From: Mimachlamys varia
Taxonomy: Eukaryota; Mollusca; Bivalvia; Pectinida; Pectinidae
Assembly: GCA_947623455.1 (NCBI GenBank)
Contig: OX392538.1
Span: 4,588,001 to 4,652,000, forward strand
Reading direction: 5' to 3'
Length of the DNA: 64,000 nucleotides
The position numbers were made by a program, and so were the translations under genes. Positions 1 to 12,963 of the stretch are shown here, one piece after another. A model generated the notes under the pieces. That model was given only the letters and a program-made list of their open reading frames with translations, had not been told where the DNA came from and searched no databases. How positions within the stretch are numbered: the stretch's first letter is position 1; every line of letters begins with the position of its first letter.

Positions 1-3000
1 CTGAAGAGCTGCTCCGAGTTCTACGGCCTCTGTCTTGTTGATGTGCTCCCTTCATTACTGGTCTGTCCTTGGAACTGTTTTGGCGCAGATGTTTCTTCTC
101 CTTGTGTTTGTTTCTGGGCGGACTGCCATCTGAATCGGAGTCCATCCTGTGTCGTCGATGTCTCCCCCTGGGATCAACCCTTGGTCTCTTTCTCACAGGC
201 TCATCATCTGAAAATGATACAGCAAACATTTCAGCTTCATGTCTTAACATTTTGGTTAGCATACCTCTCCTTTCCTTTAACAATCACCGAAGTTATTTGA
301 TTGTATGCCTCTGATTTTGGTGTCATCCCTTTGAGATTTCTGATCTGATATTGCCAACAAAAAGCAGATTTCCATTTGGATGATAAAATCCTTGATAACT
401 TGAATTATTATGGTTACTCTACATGAAAGATTTGAGTTCTTATTTACGGGTGTTGAATAAAACATTAAATACGATTATTTAAAAATACATTTATGGAAAA
501 TGGTTATACTGGATATTTTTTACATTGTTTGACGATCTTTAGTATTGTTATGATTTGTTACTGACACCATTAAATCCAAGCGGGATGTCTTTCGGTTAGC
601 GTAAACCATTCTGTAGTTTTGGCGAACATATGCAGCATTCTTCGCAGAGGTACTATTTTGAAAAGTATGGATCCACCTTAAATAAGATTAAAGTTACTTG
701 AGATACCTTCGACAGGTACTTGACTCCAGATACACTGCCTAAATCTACTTGAGGTCATATACCTGGGTTATGCAACTTACACTCACCTGAGCTATCACTG
801 TCGCTACTAGAACTATCTGACCGAACCATTTTTCTATGTCGTCTTTTTGGACTTTCATCTGAAAGTAGATTAATAAGAAATAAAATAAAGTTATAGAATA
901 TCAAACATCAGAAAGAGATCTGTTCAACGATACCAAAATTTAGATATACTTCAATATCAACAAGAACATGCTTCCTTGAGAGTATGATGTATGATGAATG
1001 AAGTACAATGAAAAAAGGATGAAACAGGAGTGATGACTTAATACAGACACAATGAATTTACATGGTACTTGTCATTATGACCAAACATTATGTTTGTGTT
1101 TTTATCGCGGAAGTTTACCCAATTAGTGACGACTAATGTTATTCTACAACAGTATCTGGTATTTAATTGGGAAAACTACATACTTTTGAGTTTCAACAGA
1201 TGATATGTAATCGGTTAATATTTAATTGATGTCAATTTAAGTGACTTTAGGTAACAATCCCCTCCTCCCAAATAATCAGCCAGTCAAGCAACAAATACAA
1301 AACCGTTAGTCAATCAGAGGCTGGAGCACACCCAGCATCAATGTCAATCTGAAGTTCTTGTGTGCTTAAAATAGCTTTTCAAAGTTAAGAATCCCTATCA
1401 ATAAAATCAGTATAAAAAAGTGGCATTATCATTTTATGCTTGCTACTAATTAGTCAATTCTATGAAACATTATTTTAAATACCTGAATCTGAAGAGGATG
1501 ACTTCTTTTTGTGTTTATTTTTCTTTTTCTTCTTGGACTTCTTATCAGCTTTATCTTTGCCTTTGGTTTGAAGTTTATTCAGTCTCCTGTTGATGATAAA
1601 GTAATGGTTAGTCTGCATTCACAATAACTGTACAATTCATGAAACCTAACATTTCCAGATAAAAACATAATTTGAGTGATTTTAAATCAAAAATACAACT
1701 TTCACAATTGTCCCTTTAAATTTATTACCTGGTACACAGGGGCTTGGCACAATTGTTTTAGATCATGGTCCATATATGTATGTATTATAGTGACACTATA
1801 ATACATACATATATGGACCATGATCTAAAAAATGAGTGCCAAGCCCCTGTGACCTGGAACTGCTTTTCCTGTCAGATGACACAGTGAACAATAATAAAAC
1901 ATGACTTCTAAAATATGCCCGATGTATTTTTATCCATTACTTCAAAACACTAATAATCATACAAACATATTCAAATTATTCAACAATCTGGCAAACAGTT
2001 CAAAAATACATACAAGTTTGTTATTAAACTATGTATTTCCCTTAGCATAATGAAGACCTACTTTTTAACAAACCAGCTGTTTCAAGCTTGCATGCACTAA
2101 AATGACTATTTTAAAGAACATGGGAAGATTCTGTGATCAAATTGGAAAACCACCTCAAATGCTAACAAGGCTATTTTGCATAAATATGACCAATTCATTT
2201 GTAAATGATGTATGTTAAGGTAATAATAATAATTTGAGTTTCTTATATACAATGTATATTGCTTTATCACAACTTGAAGGTCGCCTCAAAGAGGTTTACA
2301 AATTATTATCTGTGGTTATAGGGCCTTAGCAACAAGCCAATATCATTCTCAACTCTCTGCAGAGCATGCAACCAGTGCTGCCATTTCTGCTAGTATTCTA
2401 TAATTCCTACTACTGCCCAACCACATACTCATTTACAGCTGAGTAGACTAGCACAAACGGAGTAAAATATCTTGTTCAAGGATACAATAAAAGTGACTGT
2501 ACAGGGACTTGAACTCGCAACCCTTTGATCATGAGTCTGGCGTCTTACCACTAGACCACCATGCCTCCAGCAAGATACTGTGTCAGATAGTATGTTTACA
2601 ATAGAATGATGTATTTCTTGCACTTAATTAAAGCATTTCTTTTGTTGCTTTTCAACCACTTACTTGAGAAGTTTTTTCTTCTGTTTTGGCGTCAATGACT
2701 TGAGAAACTGAACCTCTGGGTCATCTTCATCCTCACTCTCAATCATTTGCTAAACATAAAGTAAATCATTTGTAAGAAGAGATATAAAAGTACAGGATTT
2801 GAAAACTTCCTCAAAATAACTTTGGTGTATAATACATGGTTGCTTAGATGAAAAATTTAATTCTTCAATGTTCCATATTATTGCTTTCATTAGTGATTCA
2901 TGCAATCAAACAATGTTTGTTTGACAATGGACAACTCTTAAACAACATAAGATCTTTTAAATTCTATAGGTCTAGAGCAATTTGATTGTATTTGTCACTA

Positions 3001-6000
3001 TTTGAACCCATTCTATAAGGGCTTTTCCAGAATTAACCATATGGAGGGGTGGGAGGCACTTTTTTTCAATAACCAGAATAGTTCATCATTATATCTCGGG
3101 GACGAATAAGTTAACTCTAAATACAAATCAAAATGAGATGATGGAAATGGATTGGTTATGTCCACAGAATGGCAACATCAATTCAAAAGATTGCTAGAAA
3201 TAGAGGAAGAGCAGAAGAAACATGGAGGCGATCAGTAAAAAAAAAAAAAAGAGAGTTTGGATGGACCTGGGGCCAGATTTACCAGATAGCAGCAGACAAA
3301 CGGAGATAACGATCCTCGGTGAAGGCCTTATGTGCTTTCCAGCACGAAGAGAATTAAGTAAGTACAAATCATAGGTAAAATGTTTGAAGTGGCATTCCAA
3401 CAACGAAAGATAAACTGAAACACTTGTCACACGATCATACCTCATTTGATGCCCGAGGATCTGACATTCTTCCTAAGATGCTCTGCTTCAAAGCAAACCC
3501 ATCTTCCTGCATACTCTCTAACAGAGAGGAGGCACTGTTCTCCGCTGCAAAACATTTAAACAAAAATCACATTTAAACGTTGATGACAAATTTTTTAGTT
3601 TCATTGGGGTATGAAAACAATTTTGTTTGCAAACTGTATGAATTCTGTGTAGCAAACTCTTACAAAAGTTTCCAAGCAAAATGTTTTTCATATCCCTATG
3701 AAACTAAAAATTAATTGACATCAATGCTTATAATTAATTTTTGAAACTTATTTTCAAATTTAAGACATTTTTTATGGACAATTTGACTATCTTAACAACA
3801 GATTCTTTTTTTAAGTCAATTGCCATATTGTGACATCACATTTTTTGTGCCATTTTCAGATTTTTTTTTCATAGCGGTACGAAAAAAAAAATCTCAAACA
3901 ATCAGAAAGCCGCATTCTGCATACAATTAATGGAAAACTGATTATATGTACCACGCTACAAAACATTACAATACATATCCATTATTTACCACAATTAAAA
4001 ATGTTTGATATTTTGGACAAAAAAAATGACATTAACAAACCGTCAATATCCGAAATACATATCTAAAACTTTCGTTTTGTCACTGATGACACTTAATATC
4101 TCGCCAAAATTGAAGTTAGGTAATGCTAACACAAATATGTGTACAGGACCATCAAATTTATTACAGAATTATACAGTCAGTAATAATTTTGTGACTATTC
4201 CATAGATGAGAAAGCTAATATGCTATTTCTTACGTTGTTCTGGCTCAGCTGTGAGATCTTTTCCAAACAGCGGACATATCTTGTCAGTGTTGACATGACC
4301 CCATTTGCGGCATTTTATGCAGCGGACATTTCTCACCTCCACGCCAAAGGGCTGATCACGGATCATCTCATCATCCTTGGCATACCTATTACACAAAGTG
4401 CTTCACTCTATTTTCCATTTTGACATGTTATATTGCAAGTAATAACTTGAAATAAAGTCCAAAGATGTCCAAACAACAGACTACTGCCACCATGCTCTCA
4501 ATGTTACCGATACCTGTCTTACTTCTGCTTCTAGTATTACTAAAACTTCACCCTTTTTTCAAAGAATCAATCAGGAATTTGATTTCTAATCCCAAGTTAT
4601 ATCATTCAAGATACATTGAATGCAAGGCAATTTTTATAGGCCTATCTCAAGTGATTTTCAACCCAGAAAAAGGACACGCCAACAAAATAAAGCAAGATGT
4701 TCAGATAGCCCTGATTACAAATATCTTGCTAAAACTGTGCGATGTTGATTAGTTTGTATAGCTTTGAATATAATTTCTCGTGACATATGCTTCTAGTATA
4801 TACTGCATAGCTTTGAATACAATATTCCTGTGGTATATGATTATAGTATATACTACATAGCTTTGAATACAGTATTCCTGTGGTATATGATTGTAGTATG
4901 TAGCTGTTAAGCATTTATTAGCCGTTTAATTGTTTAAATTGTATTGATAGTTTGTTATGTGTTTATCAGCCTCCGCTCGTAGTCAGCAGTCAGAGTTTTA
5001 TTACGTAACACTGGTGGCAGCGGTGGGATCAGTCAACCGTTTATGAAAACATAACATAACTAAGGATACAGTATTCCTGTGGTATATGATTGGGGTTATA
5101 GCTATATGAATACAGTACTCCTGTGGTATATGAATGTAGTATATAGCTATATGAATACAGTACTCTTGTGGTATATGAATGTAGTATATAGCTATATGAA
5201 TACAGTACTCCTGTGGTATATGAATGTAGTATATAGCTATATGAATACAGTATTCCTGTGGTATATGGTTGTAGTATATAGCTATATGAATACAGTATTC
5301 CTCTGGTATATGATTGTAGCTTATAGCTATATGAATACAGTATTCCTCTGGTATATGGTTGTAGTATATAGCTATATGAATACAGTACTCCTGTGGTATA
5401 TGATTGTAGTATATAGCTATATGAATACAGTATTCCTGTGGTATATGGTTGTAGTATATAGCTATATGAATACAGTATTCCTGTGGTATATGATTGTAGT
5501 ATATAGCTATATGAATACAGTATTCCTGTGGTATATGGTTGTAGTATATAGCTATATGAATACAGTATTCCTGTAGTATATGATTGTAGTATATAGCTAT
5601 ATGAATACAGTATTCCTGTGGTATATGATTGAAGTATATAGCTTTATGAATACATTACACCTCTGGTATATGATTGTAGTATGTAGCTATATGAATACAG
5701 TATTCCTGTGGTATATGGTTGTAGTATATAGCTATATGAATACAGTACTCCTGTGGTATATGGTTGTAGTATATAGCTATATGAATACAGTATTCCTGTG
5801 GTATATGATTGTAGTATATAGCTATATGAATACAGTATTCCTGTGGTATATGATTGTAGTATATAGCTATATGAATACAGTATTCCTCTGGTATATGGTT
5901 GTAGTATATAGCTATATGAATACAGTACTCCTGTGGTATATGAATGTAGTATATAGCTATATGAATACAGTACTCTTGTGGTATATGAATGTAGTATATA

Positions 6001-9000
6001 GCTATATGAATACAGTATTCCTGTGGTATATGGTTGTAGTATATAGCTATATGAATACAGTATTCCTCTGGTATATGATTGTAGTATGTAGCTATATGAA
6101 TACAGTATTCCTGTGGTATATGATTGTCGTATATAGCTATATGAATACAGTACTCCTGTGGTATATGGTTGTAGTATATAGCTATATGAATACAGTATTC
6201 CTGTGGTATATGGTTGTAGTATATAGCTATATGAATACAGTATTCCTGTGGTATATGATTGTAGTATATAGCTATATGAATACAGTACTCCTGTGGTATA
6301 TGGTTGTAGTATATAGCTATATGAATACAGTACTCCTGTGGTATATGATTGTAGTATATAGCTATATGAAACTGTACTCCTGTGGTATGATTATACAACT
6401 TACTGCTCTCTTGGGGCATTGTACTTTCTCTGCCAGTCAAATTTCACCTCTGTTTGATCTCCTTCTTCCTGATGAAGAACAAATGAATAATAATATTATA
6501 ATGATATCAGGGTTTTCATGTTGTAATAAAAAAAAAGATTCAGGACTATTTTACAGCAAAAAATACTGATAAAAGTAAAAAAAAAACAAATTAATGCAGG
6601 AAAAATGTAATACTGGTAAGTATAGTCCAATTTCGTGTGAGCTTAAGAAAGTGACATTTTAAAAGGTGTTTTGCTACAATATTGGGAACATGTAAAAAAT
6701 GAAATCAGCAACTGATATTAATATTATAGATCATTTATTTTTAAATCACGTAGAAACAGGAATGCCTTGTATATATTTCAAATCAAACTGAACTTGTGTA
6801 TTAACATCATACCTCTTTCTTCTTCATACCAGGTGGTGCATCATACATGAAACTCAATCCTAGCTTGGCCTTTTCATCTCCAAGAAGAGCCCTGAGAAAC
6901 AAAATAGGATGATGGTTAAACATTGTAAAATATGTACACCTTTATGTAATTAAGAAATTATTATTTCTATTTTTACTTTGAAAGTGCTTATCACTTAATT
7001 CATATTAAAACTTAGAGAAGACACAAAAATATACAATTGGCAAAGGAAACTGGAGACACATTATTTTCCTCGAAATAAGTTCAAAGATAATTCCAAAGTG
7101 TTTTAAAACAGTGGTTCCCTATTACATGTTCAGTTGACTTACTTCCCATACACTAACACATAGTTATACATATCTATAAATCATTGGTGTTAATTTGTGT
7201 TGTTTCCTTTTCAGTGTCATCAAGAAAAAATAGAATTCTATCTCACAACTATAGCAACTCTTTACTGGTGCAATAAACAGACAAAGATTTCATTTTTTAA
7301 TAAATACATTATTCATAGGTAATACATGTTTAATCATGATAATACATACATGTACATGGTCACCATTTTGATATCTGAATGAAAACGACTATCATAATGT
7401 CATAATAATAATTATATTAATTCACCGGTATTACAGCCATCGTCAGATACCCACGGTTGATCTTGCTTCGCTTACTTACTCATCACCCGTGGGCAAACTC
7501 ACAGAGAAATCCTCGTAAAATATGCTAACTCATATATTCGATCTGACCAATCAGAAACTCTGATATGTAATTTGGAACTCTTCAGTTTGAAAACCTGTTT
7601 CTTGTAAAAACAAAAATTGCTGCACCCATGAAATGTGTAACTTTGGCGAGTAGAAGACGTGTTCATCTGAGTTTTGTAAACAAAAAATATATTTTTCTCA
7701 AGAAAATGTAGTATACATATGAAAAGGCTTCAATTTCTCAAAATTAAGTTAATCATACACGCCTGCGACATTATAATTAGCCACTAGTCCTATGCCCATG
7801 ACTCTTAAATTTCTGTTTGGACTAGTGGAAAGTCCTTGAATTTCAAACCATTTTGTTTTAAAGGCCCAATATACATAACTTTCATTTGTTTTTAAGGCCC
7901 AATATACGTAACTTTCGGCAAAACTTGAAGAGAAAATCAAGCCTAATAACTTTTTATATTTATAGATTTAGTTAAGGTTAACTGATATCAGCAATATTCA
8001 AGATGAATTCTTACACGGTTATCGGTACAGCAGCAGCTGAAACTCGGTATTTGTAAACGCGCATCCATTTTGAATGGTCTTCTAATTTCGGCTTGTTGTT
8101 GAAGTGGGCCCCACCTGAATTATTTTCAATTCTTTGGATTTTCTGTCAAGTGTTTCTTGTTAGTTACCACTCAGGTTTACTTCATTTCAGGCTTATTTTT
8201 GCATGATTATCAACGGGATTTTTTTCAGAATCACGAAAACATTCATGAAGTTACATATATTGGGCCTTTAATAAACACTGGATTTTGCTTGTCGGGACTA
8301 GTTCTTGAAAATGTTAAAGTCACAGGCTGCTTCAGGATAGTGTTGGACAGATGCTTTTAATGTCACCTGATAATTGTTTCTTGTATATGTCATGTGATTT
8401 TATTTCAAGAGCTTGACTTAATGACCCATTCATCCGAGAATAGAATTCTGTTTGGTTTGGTTTATTTTTGTTTAACATCCTATTAACAGTCAGGGTCATT
8501 TAAGGACTTGCCAGGTTTTGGAGGTGGAGGGTTAGTGGAAGGATGCCAGAACATCTTAACCACTCGGCCACCGCTGCCACACCCAAGAATAGAATGATTC
8601 TGCACAACTATTTTAATTATTTTTGTCTCATACCTATTTCTGTACATGTCCTGCTCTTTCTGATACTGGGCCAATAAATCTTCCTGCTTTTTCTTGTCGA
8701 ATTGTGTTTTCTGTTCTGCCATCCATACCTTAAGAAAAGAGATGAATTAGAAGTTAGAACCAGACATAAAAATGGTCATATAATAATTAATTTATTCACC
8801 CTTAAAGACACATCTGAACTCCTCCACATCAAAGGTTTGATTAGTTCATTATGTAATGTAAGGTGTAAAAGAGGTTAATGATATAACATTTTGTTTCAGT
8901 GAACTCAAATAAAAGCTACCTATTGAAATAAAAAATGTAACTGATGGATACAAGTTTTCACACCCTTACAGTAAAGCATATTTAGGATGTATCACCATAC

Positions 9001-11782
9001 AGTTCTTTTAACATTCAAGATTACTTTAACTTTGTTTCTTTTAACAATCAAGATTACTTGACCTTTGTTTTTTGTATTCACAATCTACTAAATACATTAC
9101 ATTTTTTTGTACAAGGGGATTGTTAATGGTTTGGCATGACAACATCTGTCTTTATTTCCTATTGGAATTCCTCTTATAAATAAAATTCACCAGTATTACA
9201 GCCATCGTCAACAGTTATTGAGAAATTAAGTCCCACATTGCCACGCTCGGTATTAAATACAGTATGTGTACACTACGTTAATAAAACATTTATTGGGGGA
9301 CTAGTTGAACCTTAAGATTTTGTCCATTTTTTTAAAATGCCTATAAAAGGATGTAGTTATTTGTTCTCCAATTTCAAACAGAACGAGATTATGGTTCATA
9401 GTGTTCAACTTCCTTGGTAAGCTTAAGGACTAGGTACAGGACAATTCAGTATGGCAGAGGTGTTTTTACCAAAACTTGTTATTTTACTAAATACTGCAAA
9501 ATGCATGACCAAAATAGACCAAAAAGTACATTTTGTGATGGAGAATCGATAAATTCAACCATATTTTGGTATGTTTGGTAGTTTTTCTGATATTTTGTGT
9601 TATATGCCTAAAAACGCTTGCACGTTCACCGATCACATTTGGATCAAGTTTTTAAAATTTTCCATCGCCGATCAACAAATTTATGTGGCACGCCACATAG
9701 CCAAAATAAAAATCTTACCGCCTGCAGTATGAAGAGTTATGACATTATGTCAGATCTCTTAAATCAAATATATTCCCTTCGCATGTAGCGAAATATACTC
9801 CTCTGCCGCCCATTTAGAACTATTAATTTTTTTAGATATTCATTTGCCTAACTTAGAGGCATGGTGAAACATCAACATAATTAACAATTAAATTGAATTC
9901 AAGCATGCAGTAAATGTAACTTGGTATATCGTCACAAAGCAAAAACTGCCCTTTCCTATTACGATAAATTGTTTTTAGCGATTGCCCATTTTCCTTTTTA
10001 TGCGAATATACAGCACGTGAAAAGATGTTCTTCTGCACTTCCGGCAGTGTTTTTTCAGGTTATTAATGATTTTGAAAGAATTGTCAACAAAGTTTGATTT
10101 GTGTTGTATAAATTCTGATGGAATTTGTATATATTATACACTTCCGCGTGGATCAGACAGTATTAACTCACTGATTGTACCTATTTGTACTCGGCTTCGC
10201 ATCTGCTAAACATTGCTAGCGTTAATTGTTGCCATTGTAAACATGTGTGGCAGTTGTGGCACATGGGTATCAAAATACATTTCTCAAACTTAATTAGTAA
10301 TTAGATAACCGCATCGTAAATATAAATTCTGTTATGTCGGTGTTATTATTTTAATTTTATACATTTATTTGACACAAAACTTACATGACCCATTTTAATA
10401 TAAAATACCGGGTAATGCCCCTATACTGCCTCCACGAGATACAGGTAACTACTTTTACCTGAACTGAAAACAGCATGCAATGGACAACATTTTTAGAGGG
10501 GGTACCTGTGTATTTCTCACCGATACTTTGATTTACAGACTAATATCGAAATTTTTACACTGGGCTATCATTCTATGAACATTGCAGTAACTTTGTATTA
10601 TTTTTTGGAAATGTTTAAAATAACTATATGAAAAATATTTGCACACTCCCATTTGGATATTATTTATTGAATATTTTTTTCGTAAGTACAAATTTTTTTA
10701 ATTTTGGTGACTGAACTGCAGTTTATATCAATATTTAACATAATGGGATAAAGCTTATGCATATGCATATCTTGGAAGGAAACATTAAAATTTCAATATT
10801 ACCATTTTCAACCAGGTAACAACCAATATGGCTATACCTAGTCCTTAATTGCTTCTGTTGATGCCTCTTAAAAGTAATAATTTCATTTGTGTAACTTCTG
10901 GTTGTCACTGTAATTTAATTCAGTATTTTTGTAAAAGTTGCATTGATTGGGTTCCCTTACAAGTATAAAAGGAAAGGAAAATGCAGTTAGACTGGGGTTT
11001 GAACCTGGGACCTTCCGGACTCTAGACAGATGCTCTCAACCAATTGAGCTATATGGTCGCTGATGATTGACCCAGTCTAGATCCACTACATTCCTTCTTC
11101 ATTTAATATTAATAACAAAGTCTCCAACCCCGAAAACACACACGAGACCATATACTACCTTCTGTTGTATATTTCTTTCGGCACCACTGTAAAAGGAAAG
11201 GCAAAATGCACGGCAAACCGGGGTTCAAACCCGGGACCTTCAGAATCTAGATATACCTGAAATATCTGGTGGCCGACGATCGAATCGGTCTAGATCCCTT
11301 ACACAAGCAAGAGCAGTTAAGGAAATTCCCTTTACTTTAGCTCATGCAGCAGTAGAGCTTTGGGCTGGAGAGCCAAGGGTCACAGGTTCAAGCCCAATCA
11401 ACGGCACTATCTGTATCACTTTTTCTTATAAAACGGTTTTAAGTGAGAAACCTATTTCTGGGGTTATTTAGCGTGGCATGGTATTCAATGTTGGTGATTT
11501 GAAACAAGTTCATTTATAATCATGTTTAAAACTTCTCATGACACTGGAATGTTGTATCATTGACGGATGTATGTTACTTCCATAAGTAGACCAAATGTAT
11601 ACAATTGTATCTTGTAAAAATGTCTCACTCTCAATATTAGGTCCTAACCTATTATATTTATATAATTTTTTATGAAGAGTGAAGAACGTCCCAGTTCAAA
11701 TCTATCTTACCCGTTTTATATTTTCCTTGCTAGCAGGATGGAAAAACTTCTTTGTCATGTAATTATTAAACCCCTTCCCCAT
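1..11782 (-). CDS. CIR1: CIR1 orthologue (corepressor interacting with RBPJ), 3' partial
   Basis: Ten coding exons read on the minus strand with GT-AG borders and consistent phases: 11711-11782, 8634-8728, 6813-6891, 6404-6468, 4234-4385, 3441-3544, 2664-2749, 1483-1586, 787-858, and 1-207 (open at the window edge). About 345 residues are visible. The start reads [18 protein letters not shown], followed by [18 protein letters not shown], both close to vertebrate CIR1. Exon 5 encodes the CIR1 zinc-knuckle-like segment with Cys-X2-Cys-X4-His-X6-Cys in [16 protein letters not shown]. Exon 7 holds the acidic stretch plus [14 protein letters not shown]; exons 8-10 are Lys/Arg/Ser-rich like the family tail. 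Known role: nuclear protein that links RBPJ/CSL to a histone deacetylase corepressor complex and also associates with splicing factors. The start was chosen because it matches the family N-terminus. Intron 4 is filled by a 45-bp minisatellite. Confidence 0.93.
1735..1851. repeat. Near-perfect 58-bp inverted repeat (hairpin, MITE-like)
   Basis: Arms 1735-1792 and 1794-1851 are reverse complements with only a few mismatches; the outer ends read CACAGGGGCTTGGCAC. It sits in a CIR1 intron between the exons at 1483-1586 and 2664-2749. This is the form of a short palindromic transposon or a foldback element. No clear target-site duplication was found. Confidence 0.85.
2440..2580 (-). repeat. tRNA-derived SINE in a CIR1 intron
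   Basis: On the minus strand there is an A-box-like TGGTCTAGTGGTAAGACG and a B-box GAGTTCAAGTCCC, followed by a 3' body containing CAGCTGTAAATGAG, a segment shared by many animal SINEs. The 3' end does not pair with the 5' end into an acceptor stem, so this is a SINE head and not a working tRNA gene. Confidence 0.7.
3014..3435. other. CIR1 intron with degraded transposon-like sequence and an A-run
   Basis: This stretch between the CIR1 exons at 2664-2749 and 3441-3544 contains a poly-A run at 3238-3250 and text such as CGAATGGCAACATCAATTC that looks like old interspersed repeat. No open frame or domain is supported. Confidence 0.3.
4748..6385. repeat. 45-bp minisatellite in CIR1 intron 4
   Basis: About 29 head-to-tail copies run from 5066 to 6385, with three more diverged copies at 4748-4904 beyond an LTR fragment. 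One frame of the unit reads [15 protein letters not shown]. Because 45 is a multiple of 3, long frames stay open on both strands, but the array is intronic in CIR1 and shows no coding constraint. In CIR1 orientation it starts about 20 nt after the donor of the exon at 6404-6468. Confidence 0.93.
4905..5061 (+). mobile_element. LTR-retroelement fragment: short LTR plus tRNA-Leu-type primer binding site
   Basis: 4905-5010 begins TGTTA and ends TAACA, the usual LTR ends, and is followed at 5012-5029 by TGGTGGCAGCGGTGGGAT, complementary to the 3' end of an animal tRNA-Leu. The rest of the element is missing; the 45-bp array resumes at about 5062. The same primer site occurs in the element at 56359-56805. 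Confidence 0.55.
7856..8275. mobile_element. MITE-like element with AAAGGCCCAATATAC inverted ends
   Basis: The left end (7856-7885, repeated near 7890) and the reverse complement of the right end (8247-8272) share AAAGGCCCAATATA-GTAACTT. A related right half recurs at 21375-21540, so this is a dispersed family. It lies in a CIR1 intron. Confidence 0.5.
8440..8600. repeat. Bivalve-type interspersed repeat (SINE-like)
   Basis: Begins with TTTGGTTTGGTTTATTTTTG and includes CAGTCAGGGTCATTTAAGGA and GCCAGGTTTTGGAGGTGGAG, ending with a tRNA-like CTTAACCACTCGGCCACCG. I recognise this as a widespread mollusc repeat from memory; it is the main hint of a bivalve source. It overlaps the 3' side of CIR1 intron 2. 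Confidence 0.55.
10960..11295 (-). repeat. Two related tRNA-derived SINE heads
   Basis: At 10993-11060 the minus strand reads a tRNA-like head with TAGCTCAATTGGTTGAGAGC (A box) and GGTTCAAACCCC (B box). A second, more decayed copy lies at 11180-11290 with GGGTTCAAACCCGGGACCTT on the plus strand. Both share an AAAGGAAAGG-AAAATGCA lead-in and a GTCTAGATCC tail. They lie in CIR1 intron 1. Confidence 0.6.
11335..11430 (+). repeat. tRNA-like SINE head
   Basis: TAGCTCATGCAGCAGTAGAGC resembles an A box and GGTTCAAGCCCAATC a B box, with a T-rich end after 11420. No acceptor stem can be formed, so it is taken as a SINE remnant. Confidence 0.45.
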
Positions 11783-12364
11783 CTTGCTTTTTTGGTTGAG
11801 CAAAGACTTCAAATAGATTCACTTCAGTCGCTAGTTAAGTTTGCAGTAGACGTTCTTTGACGCTTTCTCCTTTAACTAAACAGGAAGTTGTCAAATCGCG
11901 AAATGACGAACTTCCGGTAGAAAAATAATGAAAAAAAATAGAAACATTTCGACAATAAAAAATTTTGATGCAGACAAAGTAGTTTTTCATTCAAATGTAT
12001 TTTTTGTTTTGTTATTGGGTATTTCTGACCTTCTAATCAAAAAGCTGCTGAAAACAAAAGTAGACGGTCAAAAATCTATTTATAGATTTGTGGTTTTCCC
12101 GGTAAGATCTGGGCCGCTTTCGTTTATGCGGAAGAACCGGTTTATCCGCCTATAAATGTAACGTTTTCTGGTGGAAATCCTGGCGGACCTGCACATGTTT
12201 ATAAGGCCCTTCAAGGCTTCCTCAAGGCTCGCCTGAAAGCAGCATAAAATTACCAGGTCCGACCTTATAAAATAAACGAACAACTGTGGTCCGACCGGTT
12301 CAACCGCTTAAACGAAAACGGCCCTGGTAAGATTGTCTTCACAGAATGTCACGGGTTAGTTCAG
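11783..12364. promoter_or_regulatory. Putative bidirectional promoter between CIR1 and Death-domain gene 1
   Basis: The CIR1 start codon (minus) is at 11782. A strong splice donor on the plus strand at 12365 (CAG then GTAAGT), paired with an acceptor ending at 12872, suggests a 5' UTR exon of Death-domain gene 1 ending at 12364. Both transcripts would then start within about 580 bp, head to head. No TATA box stands out. The assignment is inferred from gene layout only. Confidence 0.4.
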
Positions 12365-12507
12365 GTAAGTAACTTCCTGAACTTCGGCTTAGTCGCAGTT
12401 AGGCTGTACTTAGAAAACTAGTCGAAACTGTGTATATATTAAGTCAATTTTGAAAACGATACTCTGGATTCTATAAACTTTCTGTGCTGTTTTCATAACA
12501 ATCCTGA

Positions 12508-12700
12508 AATGTCGATGTTTAGTCTCAGAATTGCACGACAGAATTAGAATCAAGTAAGTTACATGTATGTGCATTGTTTACAAATAGTTGAGAAATAACG
12601 TTGGAATACTTCCATTATATTCTGTAATGGGCCGCGGCTCCATATATATAAACATTTTTTTTATATTCCGACAGAAACTCAAGTAACTGTGGTACATGCA
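12508..12700 (+). repeat. Left copy of an inverted dispersed repeat around gene 1 exon 1
   Basis: This segment is the reverse complement of 14805-14927 joined to 15341-15417. Shared text includes TTAGTCTCAGAATTGCACGA, AATAACGTTGGAATACTTCC and GACAGAAACTCAAG. The two copies point toward each other and flank the first coding exon of gene 1. Confidence 0.75.
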
Positions 12701-12963
12701 TAAATCTCTTTCATTATCAACCAAACATTATCAAATAATTAAAGTTGATGCAGATCTTAAGTTTTCTTTTTCACTAGATACTAGTAACTGAAAAAGAAAA
12801 CTGGCGTAACTTCATTTTAAGATTCTCGTTGCCATGGAGAACCACTAAGATCATACCCTTTTTGATTTCCAGGTACTGAAACAAACTATAGTTTGAATTG
12901 ATATTTCATGAACAGACAAAACACAAAGATAGAGAATCCTCTTTGAATTACATTGATGCAAGG

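Noticed and set aside
43..314. Plus-strand open frames at the window start
   Set aside because: They are antisense to a CIR1 coding exon that has a clear acceptor and phase.
2500..2575. A tRNA gene (minus strand, CAT in the anticodon place)
   Set aside because: The acceptor stem cannot pair and a SINE-type body follows.
5079..6569. Long open frames on both strands over the 45-bp repeat (up to 329 aa)
   Set aside because: The unit length is a multiple of 3, so frames stay open by chance; the array lies in a CIR1 intron and shows no codon-level constraint.
11321..11330. NF-kB-like site GGAAATTCCC
   Set aside because: A match of this degeneracy is expected several times in 64 kb and this one lies beside a SINE in a CIR1 intron.
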